Of a stretch of 19,583 nucleotides of DNA, positions 14,765 through 19,583 are shown in pieces. This DNA is from JBBIJH01 sp037446075 (GTDB taxonomy: Bacteria > Bacteroidota > Ignavibacteria > UBA10030 > JAHEZR01): NCBI GenBank assembly GCA_037446075.1, contig JBBIJH010000037.1, positions 1 through 19,583 of the forward strand, given 5' to 3'. The translations under genes were made by a program, and so were the position numbers. The notes under the pieces are model-generated. The model was not told the origin of the DNA and ran no database searches. It saw only the letters and a list, made by a program, of their open reading frames with translations. Position 1 is the first letter of the stretch, and every line of letters starts with the position of its first letter.

Positions 14765-14793
14765 TCTGACAGTCAGAGGTCAGGAGACGACCG

Positions 14794-15213
14794 ATGGAAG
14801 TGATCACAGCTGAGATTACAGTTTCAACCAAAGGGAACACAGACATCCTTGACATCACCCGCAAGGTCTCGGATCTCGTGGCCAAGCACAAGTTGAAGGA
14901 TGGCAACGTCACTGTCTTCGTTGCCGGCTCGACAGCTGGGATCACGACGGTCGAGTACGAGCCGGGTCTCATCAAGGATTTGCCCGAGGCATTCGAGCGC
15001 GTTGCTCCAACCGGGCGGCGCTACCATCACGACGCAACGTGGGGAGACGGCAACGGCTATGCACACGTCCGTGCCTCCCTGCTCGGGCCATCGTTGACAG
15101 TTCCCTTCCACAACGGCGATCTGCTCCTTGGTACTTGGCAACAGATCGTCCTGATCGATTTCGACAACCGGCCGCGTGAGCGTTCGCTCGTTGTCCAATT
15201 AGTGGGAGAGTAG
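14794..15213 (+). CDS. yjbQ: YjbQ/UPF0047 family protein
   Basis: A 139-residue protein of the widely conserved YjbQ family. Members from several organisms show weak thiamine-phosphate synthase activity, which is probably not their main job; the physiological role is unsettled. Family blocks are GSTAGITTVEYEPG (45-58), YHHDATWGDGNGYAHV with H78, H79, D85, N87 and H91 as likely metal-site residues, the G98-S100 turn, and LGTWQQI (112-118) followed by DFDNRPRER. Length is typical. ATG 14794 has AGGAG 7 nt upstream, lying inside a heptad-like repeat (14768-14788). It sits 7 nt before the membrane oxidoreductase gene, with no obvious functional link. Confidence 0.9.
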   Translation: MEVITAEITVSTKGNTDILDITRKVSDLVAKHKLKDGNVTVFVAGSTAGITTVEYEPGLIKDLPEAFERVAPTGRRYHHDATWGDGNGYAHVRASLLGPSLTVPFHNGDLLLGTWQQIVLIDFDNRPRERSLVVQLVGE

Positions 15214-15220
15214 CCCGCCC

Positions 15221-17263
15221 TTGAGACTCCAGAACGTTTTCTTTCTCCTGCTTCTCCTTGTCGCTCTTGGGTTCTTCGGCTATAACGTACGTCGGTTAAT
15301 CTCTTACCTGCGAATTGGAAAGTCGGATCGAAGAACGGATCGGATCGGAGAAAGGCTAAGGAACGTTCTCGTCATTGCATTTGGACAGTCGAAGCTACTG
15401 CGTGAGCCTGTCGCAGGCGTCATGCATTTCCTAATCTATTGGGGGTTTCTTGTACTCTTGCTGGCAGTGGCCGAAACGATCGGGGAAGGGATCGTCCCTG
15501 GGTTCTCTCTTTCTTTTCTTGGCATGGCCTATCCGCCTCTGGTCTTTTTGATGGACCTCTTTGGACTTCTAGTGGTGGGTTCGATTCTCTTGGCGCTCTA
15601 TCGACGCTACATCTCCAAGCCGAAGCGATTGGAGGTCGATCGGCACTCGAGGATCGATGCGACAGTCATTCTCATCTTGATCCTGCTCATTATGGTTTCG
15701 ATGTTTGGTCAGAACGCGTTCAGGATTGCAATGGAGGATGTTCCTGCGAGTACGTCGCGCTTCATCTCTTGCCGGCTTTCATGGATTTTCGATGATCTTT
15801 CTTTGTCTCAACGGCGGGTGTGGTTTTCTGGGTTCTGGTGGCTGCACATTCTGCTCGTCCTCGGCTTCCTGAATTATCTTCCCTACTCAAAGCATCTTCA
15901 TATTGTTGCCTCCATTCCGAATGTCTTTTTCGGCAAGCTCGAACCCCGAGGCATATTAAAGCCACTGAATCTGCAAGACGAGACTTTGACGAAATTCGGC
16001 GCCTCGGATGTCGAGGACTTCACGTGGAAGCAATTGTTGGATGGATACAGTTGCACGGAGTGCGGTCGGTGCACGGCGGCATGTCCTGCGAACAATACCG
16101 GAAAAGTACTCTCGCCGCGCAAGATCATCGTGGATCTCCGACGGCGGCTGATGGAGAAAGGCCCGTTATTGAAGAATCCCAAATCTCTGCGTCAAAACCG
16201 CGTCCGCCTCTGGCAGAAGATCTCACATTCCACATCTTTGGGGAAGGGACCGCTTGAAAAGCGCCTCATCGACGATTACATCACTGAAGATGAGCTCTGG
16301 GCTTGCACTTCTTGCCTGGCGTGCGTCCAAGAATGTCCGGTTCAGATCGAGCACGTCGACGCCATCGTCGATATGCGGCGCTATCTTGTCTTGAACGAAT
16401 CCCGGTTCCCGAAGGAACTGCAGACAGCCTTCCAGAATCTCGAGCACAACTACACACCCTGGGGGTTCAGTCATTCCAGCCGCGCTGATTGGGCAGAAGG
16501 TTTGAACGTCCCTCGGTTTTCAGAGAAGCAGCGTAGTGAATACCTTTACTGGGTCGGGTGTGCAGGAGCGTACGACGCTCGTTACAAGAAAGTGGCGCGT
16601 GCTTTTGCTTCGTTGTTGGGGAAATCAGGAGTTGATTTCGCAATCCTTGGAACTGAGGAGAAATGCACAGGTGATCCCGCCCGTCGTGCGGGGAACGAGT
16701 ATCTTGCACAAATGCTGATCACGGATAACGTGGCAACACTGAACCGATATGGAGTGAAAAAAATCCTCACGACGTGTCCTCACTGCTTCAATATCTTGAA
16801 GAATGAATACCCTCCCTTCGGCGGGAATTATGAAGTCACCCACCACACGGACTTCATCAACGATCTCCTTGCCTCAGGAAAAATCAGGCTGACGAACCAG
16901 CAGCGGTTGCGGCTCACTTACCACGATCCGTGTTATCTGGGGCGTTACAACGGGCGATACAGCCCGCCCAGGGATGTGCTGAGGGCGTTACCCGGCTCAT
17001 CGTTGGTAGAAATGAAACGCTCAAGAGACAAAGGGTTCTGCTGCGGGGCGGGCGGGGCAAGAATGTTCATGGAAGAGCGGGAAGGCAAGCGGGTGAACAT
17101 CGAACGGACAGAGGAAGCCTTAGCGTTGAACCCAAGCGTCATCGGTACCGCGTGCCCGTTCTGCCTGACAATGCTTACGGATGGAGTGAAAGAGAAAGGT
17201 GCCGATGAAAAGGTTCAGGTGAAAGATATCACAGAGTTGGTCCTGGAATCGATTGGAAGTTAG
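15221..17263 (+). CDS. Membrane iron-sulfur oxidoreductase (HdrD/FadF-like, ETF:menaquinone oxidoreductase type)
   Basis: A 680-residue membrane enzyme. The N-terminal third is a NarI-like domain with about five helices and conserved His residues (H69, H209, H225, H227) suitable as haem b ligands. Next come two [4Fe-4S] motifs, CTECGRCTAACP (C278, C281, C284, C288) and CTSCLACVQECP (C362, C365, C368, C372). Two CCG domains follow: the first has C447, C482, C519 and C522 (CTG instead of CCG), the second C571, C607-C608, C645 and C648. This layout matches FadF/EMO proteins that pass electrons from electron-transfer flavoprotein to menaquinone, and resembles HdrD. No etfAB is in the window, so the partner is an inference. 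TTG 15221, 10 nt after GGGAGAG, is the likely start. Confidence 0.85.
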   Translation: MRLQNVFFLLLLLVALGFFGYNVRRLISYLRIGKSDRRTDRIGERLRNVLVIAFGQSKLLREPVAGVMHFLIYWGFLVLLLAVAETIGEGIVPGFSLSFLGMAYPPLVFLMDLFGLLVVGSILLALYRRYISKPKRLEVDRHSRIDATVILILILLIMVSMFGQNAFRIAMEDVPASTSRFISCRLSWIFDDLSLSQRRVWFSGFWWLHILLVLGFLNYLPYSKHLHIVASIPNVFFGKLEPRGILKPLNLQDETLTKFGASDVEDFTWKQLLDGYSCTECGRCTAACPANNTGKVLSPRKIIVDLRRRLMEKGPLLKNPKSLRQNRVRLWQKISHSTSLGKGPLEKRLIDDYITEDELWACTSCLACVQECPVQIEHVDAIVDMRRYLVLNESRFPKELQTAFQNLEHNYTPWGFSHSSRADWAEGLNVPRFSEKQRSEYLYWVGCAGAYDARYKKVARAFASLLGKSGVDFAILGTEEKCTGDPARRAGNEYLAQMLITDNVATLNRYGVKKILTTCPHCFNILKNEYPPFGGNYEVTHHTDFINDLLASGKIRLTNQQRLRLTYHDPCYLGRYNGRYSPPRDVLRALPGSSLVEMKRSRDKGFCCGAGGARMFMEEREGKRVNIERTEEALALNPSVIGTACPFCLTMLTDGVKEKGADEKVQVKDITELVLESIGS

Positions 17264-17282
17264 ATTCCATTTTTCAGAACGC

Positions 17283-17302
17283 AGATCTGACGTCCAACAT
17301 CC
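17283..17302 (+). repeat. Partial copy of the heptad-phased intergenic repeat
   Basis: AGATC then TGACGTC then CAACATCC. The same sequence without the middle 7 bases (AGATCCAACATCC) occurs at 1380-1392, so the two copies differ by exactly one heptad. It lies in the 52-bp gap before the 79-residue gene. Confidence 0.5.
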
Positions 17303-17315
17303 AAGCAAGGCTTTT

Positions 17316-17555
17316 ATGGCGAAGCTCAAATTCCGGGTTCTTGTCGTGAAGTACAAAGACATTCCCAAAAACCTTTACACGAGGGTTTTCTACAGCGAGG
17401 GCGATGCGGTCAAAGACGCGCAGACAAAGCTAAGAGAATTAGAGGGCGACGCTGCGATTGTCAGTAGAGTAGAAGGGACTAAAACGGAAGTGCTCCACCG
17501 CTTCGAGTGGGGGAAGGCAGGGACGGGAAAAGCCAAAGCGGCTGCCTCCACCTAA
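17316..17555 (+). CDS. Small basic protein of unknown function
   Basis: A 79-residue soluble protein I do not recognise. It begins MAKLKFRVLVVKYKD, has mixed beta/alpha character (two predicted strands, then the helix EGDAVKDAQTKLRELEGD, then further strands) and ends in a Gly/Ala/Lys-rich tail (GKAGTGKAKAAAST). No signal peptide, Cys or membrane helix is visible. ATG 17316 has AAGG 6 nt upstream; the frame is open back to 17253, overlapping the previous gene, but that extension spans the repeat at 17283-17302 and lacks a start signal. It is the last gene of the plus-strand run and converges on the minus-strand kinase gene. Confidence 0.6.
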   Translation: MAKLKFRVLVVKYKDIPKNLYTRVFYSEGDAVKDAQTKLRELEGDAAIVSRVEGTKTEVLHRFEWGKAGTGKAKAAAST

Positions 17556-17557
17556 AC

Positions 17558-17574
17558 TGGGAGGTTTCTTCCCA
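17558..17574 (+). terminator. Possible bidirectional terminator hairpin between convergent genes
   Basis: Bases 17558-17564 (TGGGAGG) pair with 17568-17574 (CTTCCCA), with one wobble and a TTT loop, 3 nt after the stop of the 79-residue gene and 43 nt beyond the minus-strand gene. T-tracts are weak on both strands, slightly better for the minus strand (AGTTT). Position supports a terminator more than sequence does. Confidence 0.4.
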
Positions 17575-17616
17575 TTGGATTCTTGTGGCTACCGAGGTCG
17601 ATAGGGTACAGCTGTT

Positions 17617-18288
17617 CTAGCGATCGAGGTGGTAGATGTTCAAGTCTGGGGCAAGGAGCAAATAGAGTACCCACATCGCGGCGCCAATGCTCACGGGCAC
17701 GGCCAGATTATCGTCGACGATGTCCGACGAAAGCGCTTCGGCCACCATTCCGACAAAAGCTCCAGCAATCCCAATGAAGTATTCAGCCGCTGTGTGAGCA
17801 ATCTTCGGCGTGATGAGGACAACAAGGATCGCGCTGATTAAGAAAGCTAGGCTTCCCTCGATACTTTTCTTCTTAGGATTTCGGGTCAAAATCCGATGTT
17901 TGCCGTAGCGCTGCCCAATCAGAGCGGCAGCGGCGTCGCCGAAAATAAGAATAGCAAAGGCCGTGATCACGAAGAGCTTTGGAAAAATGAGGACACAAAT
18001 TGTGGCCGATACCAGCATGTAGGTCCCGCCGTTCAGGGTCTTCATCTTTTCGCCGGTTTCATGTTCTCGAAGTAGCCACCCAAATAGCTTCTGGAAAAGG
18101 CGAGCTGTAGGGGGGTGCTGATGTCGGAGAATATCCGTGATGACAAACCCGGCGGTGAGCGGAATTAGTATCAAGAGCCCTGTAGATTTCGGCAGGAAAT
18201 AGTACAGGACAGGAATGGAAAGAGAGCAGAAATGAATTGCCTTGCGGATGACTTCGATTCGAAACGGGATGGTGGAGGCGTCACCCAT
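17617..18288 (-). CDS. CTP-dependent kinase-like membrane protein (SEC59/DGK1/VTE5 family)
   Basis: A 223-residue multi-helix membrane protein (about six to seven hydrophobic segments). Motifs are RKAIHF (15-20), FGDAAAALIGQRYGK (116-130), KKKSIEGS (139-146) and EALSSDIVDDNLAVP (184-198), which fit the dolichol/diacylglycerol/phytol kinase branch of the CTP-transferase superfamily. The CdsA signature (KR...KD...PGHGG...DR.D) is absent, so it is probably not phosphatidate cytidylyltransferase. The likely role is phosphorylation of a lipid alcohol (polyprenol, diacylglycerol or phytol); the substrate is not known. It starts 5 nt after the ftsH stop without a clear SD, implying translational coupling. 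Confidence 0.8.
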   Translation of the reverse strand: MGDASTIPFRIEVIRKAIHFCSLSIPVLYYFLPKSTGLLILIPLTAGFVITDILRHQHPPTARLFQKLFGWLLREHETGEKMKTLNGGTYMLVSATICVLIFPKLFVITAFAILIFGDAAAALIGQRYGKHRILTRNPKKKSIEGSLAFLISAILVVLITPKIAHTAAEYFIGIAGAFVGMVAEALSSDIVDDNLAVPVSIGAAMWVLYLLLAPDLNIYHLDR

Positions 18289-18293
18289 AGGGT

Positions 18294-19583
18294 TTAGTTC
18301 TTGTCTTCATCGGCTTTGGTAGGGTTTGCGGGGGCCTTCACTGTTGCATCCGTTCTTGGCTGGCTCGCAGAGAGCTTTGCTTCTCCATCTCTGTTCCGTG
18401 GGATGGAGAGATCTTCACCCCGGAGGATACACTCAATTTCTTCTCCATCGAGAATTTCCCTCTCAAGCAGTGCCCCCGCAAGTCGATGGAGTGCGTCTGC
18501 ATTCTCTTCAATGATTCTCTCAGCACGTTCCATACAGCCCGTAACGATTCTCTTCACTTCTTCATCAATGGCAATGGCCGTGCTCTCGCTGAAGTTCCGC
18601 GTCCGTGTGATCTCCCGGCCGAGGAAGATCTCTTCTTCTTTAGCCCCGTAGGTTAAGGGTCCCAACCTATCGCTCATCCCCCACTCGCATACCATTTTTC
18701 TGGCAAGATCTGTCGCCCGCTCTAGGTCGTTGCCCGCTCCCGTTGTGAGCAATCGAAACATCTTTTTCTCTGCCGCACGCCCACCCAGCGCATACGTGAT
18801 CATCGCCTCAAGATACTGCTTCGAGTAAGTGTGTTTCTCGTCCATCGGCAGGTAGGTGGTAACTCCAAGTGCCCTCCCACGCGGAATAATCGTGACCTTA
18901 TGGACAGGGTCTGCCTCAGGGATCTTCTTTGCAACGAGGACGTGACCCGACTCATGATATGCGGTAATCCTTTTCTCTTCCTCGGAGATGATCAAACTCT
19001 TGCGTTCCATCCCCATCATCACTTTGTCCTTTGCAAGCTCAAAATGCTCCATCGTCACCGCTTTGGCGTTCTGCCGCGCTGCGAGGAGAGCCGCTTCGTT
19101 CACGAGGTTCGCAAGCTCTGCCCCAGCTAGCCCGGGTGTTCCCTTCGCAAGGACTTCGAGGTCCACATCGTCTGCAAGCGGGATATTCTTCGTGTGGACA
19201 CGAATAATTCCTTCTCGGCGCTTTGCGTCTGGACGGTCAACCACGACTTGGCGGTCGAATCGACCAGGTCGCAGAAGCGCAGGATCTAGAACGTCGGGTC
19301 GGTTGGTTGCAGCGATGATGATCACGCCGCTGTTCTGCTCGAATCCATCCATCTCGACGAGAAGCTGGTTCAGTGTTTGTTCGCGCTCATCGTGCCCGCC
19401 GCCGAGGCCCGCACCACGATGGCGACCGACTGCATCGATTTCGTCGATGAAGATAATGCACGGGGCATTCTTTTTACCCTGTTCAAACAGGTCACGCACC
19501 CGGCTTGCACCCACACCGACGAACATTTCAACGAAATCCGCCCCGCTGATAGAAAAGAAAGGAACGCCTGCTTCCCCCGCAAC
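18294..19583 (-). CDS. ftsH: ATP-dependent zinc metalloprotease FtsH, N-terminally truncated by window edge
   Basis: The C-terminal 429 residues of FtsH; the frame is open to the window edge and starts just after the Walker A region (VAGEAGVPFFSISGADF). Visible are Walker B IIFIDEID (43-50 of the fragment), the second region of homology ATNRPDVLDP...RPGRFDRQ, the protease motif HESGH (210-214; HEAGH is more usual) and NDLERAT with the third zinc ligand Asp. FtsH is a hexameric inner-membrane AAA+ protease that removes misfolded membrane and short-lived regulatory proteins. The transmembrane segments lie outside the window. A charged, low-complexity tail (about 35 residues) ends the protein. 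It is followed closely by the lipid-kinase-like gene. Confidence 0.96.
   Translation of the reverse strand, partial: VAGEAGVPFFSISGADFVEMFVGVGASRVRDLFEQGKKNAPCIIFIDEIDAVGRHRGAGLGGGHDEREQTLNQLLVEMDGFEQNSGVIIIAATNRPDVLDPALLRPGRFDRQVVVDRPDAKRREGIIRVHTKNIPLADDVDLEVLAKGTPGLAGAELANLVNEAALLAARQNAKAVTMEHFELAKDKVMMGMERKSLIISEEEKRITAYHESGHVLVAKKIPEADPVHKVTIIPRGRALGVTTYLPMDEKHTYSKQYLEAMITYALGGRAAEKKMFRLLTTGAGNDLERATDLARKMVCEWGMSDRLGPLTYGAKEEEIFLGREITRTRNFSESTAIAIDEEVKRIVTGCMERAERIIEENADALHRLAGALLEREILDGEEIECILRGEDLSIPRNRDGEAKLSASQPRTDATVKAPANPTKADEDKN

Noticed and set aside
16664..16672. CTG in place of CCG in the first cysteine-rich domain of the oxidoreductase as a broken site
   Set aside because: CTGDPARR-type first domains are, to my recollection, common in this family, so it is not evidence of inactivation.
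18945..18957. FtsH protease motif HESGH instead of HEAGH
   Set aside because: The zinc ligands and catalytic Glu are intact; Ala-to-Ser at this position is conservative.

Overview
This is a gene-dense window of about 51-52% G+C (estimated by eye) from a bacterial chromosome. It most likely comes from an uncultured or little-studied member of the FCB assemblage (Bacteroidota, Ignavibacteriota, Calditrichota, KSB1 and relatives). Lineage clues are a propeller protein with a C-terminal domain like the type IX secretion (T9SS) sorting signal, a PUR-alpha-like DUF3276 protein, a DUF4905-like protein and a metalloprotease/TolB-propeller/Omp85-barrel fusion. Against Bacteroidia proper, several genes have strong Shine-Dalgarno (SD) sequences and the visible promoters look like sigma70 promoters with 17-bp spacers. 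No transposon, phage gene, CRISPR array, tRNA or rRNA was seen, and the content is mostly housekeeping and envelope genes.

Layout. Bases 1-1325 hold the 3' end of ptsI and a bifunctional phosphoglucose/phosphomannose isomerase (sugar phosphate handling). After a 120-bp spacer with a heptad-phased repeat and a hairpin, 1446-5412 encodes two envelope proteins back to back: the protease-propeller-barrel fusion and a PQQ-repeat, BamB-like lipoprotein. A 343-bp gap (5413-5755) carries a good promoter and a long leader. It is followed by a probable operon: PHP phosphoesterase, ribH and a PorZ-like propeller protein. Small genes for DUF3276 and a ferritin-like protein follow, then a hairpin, an O-methyltransferase, and radA with its own promoter.

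Bases 12934-13781 encode a SemiSWEET-like transporter overlapping rdgB. A new promoter precedes a DUF4905-like gene, yjbQ, a large membrane iron-sulfur oxidoreductase related to ETF:menaquinone oxidoreductases, and an unrecognised 79-residue protein. This run meets, convergently, a minus-strand pair: ftsH (truncated by the window edge) and a dolichol/diacylglycerol/phytol-kinase-type membrane protein.

The main themes are outer-membrane biogenesis and secretion (fusion barrel, BamB-like lipoprotein, PorZ-like protein, FtsH quality control), house-cleaning and repair (RadA, RdgB, PHP), iron storage, and quinone-linked electron transfer. I found no clear new multi-gene system. The most notable items are the fusion barrel with its lipoprotein partner, the PorZ-like protein outside typical Bacteroidia signals, the heptad-phased intergenic repeats, and the promoter plus long leader before the PHP gene.
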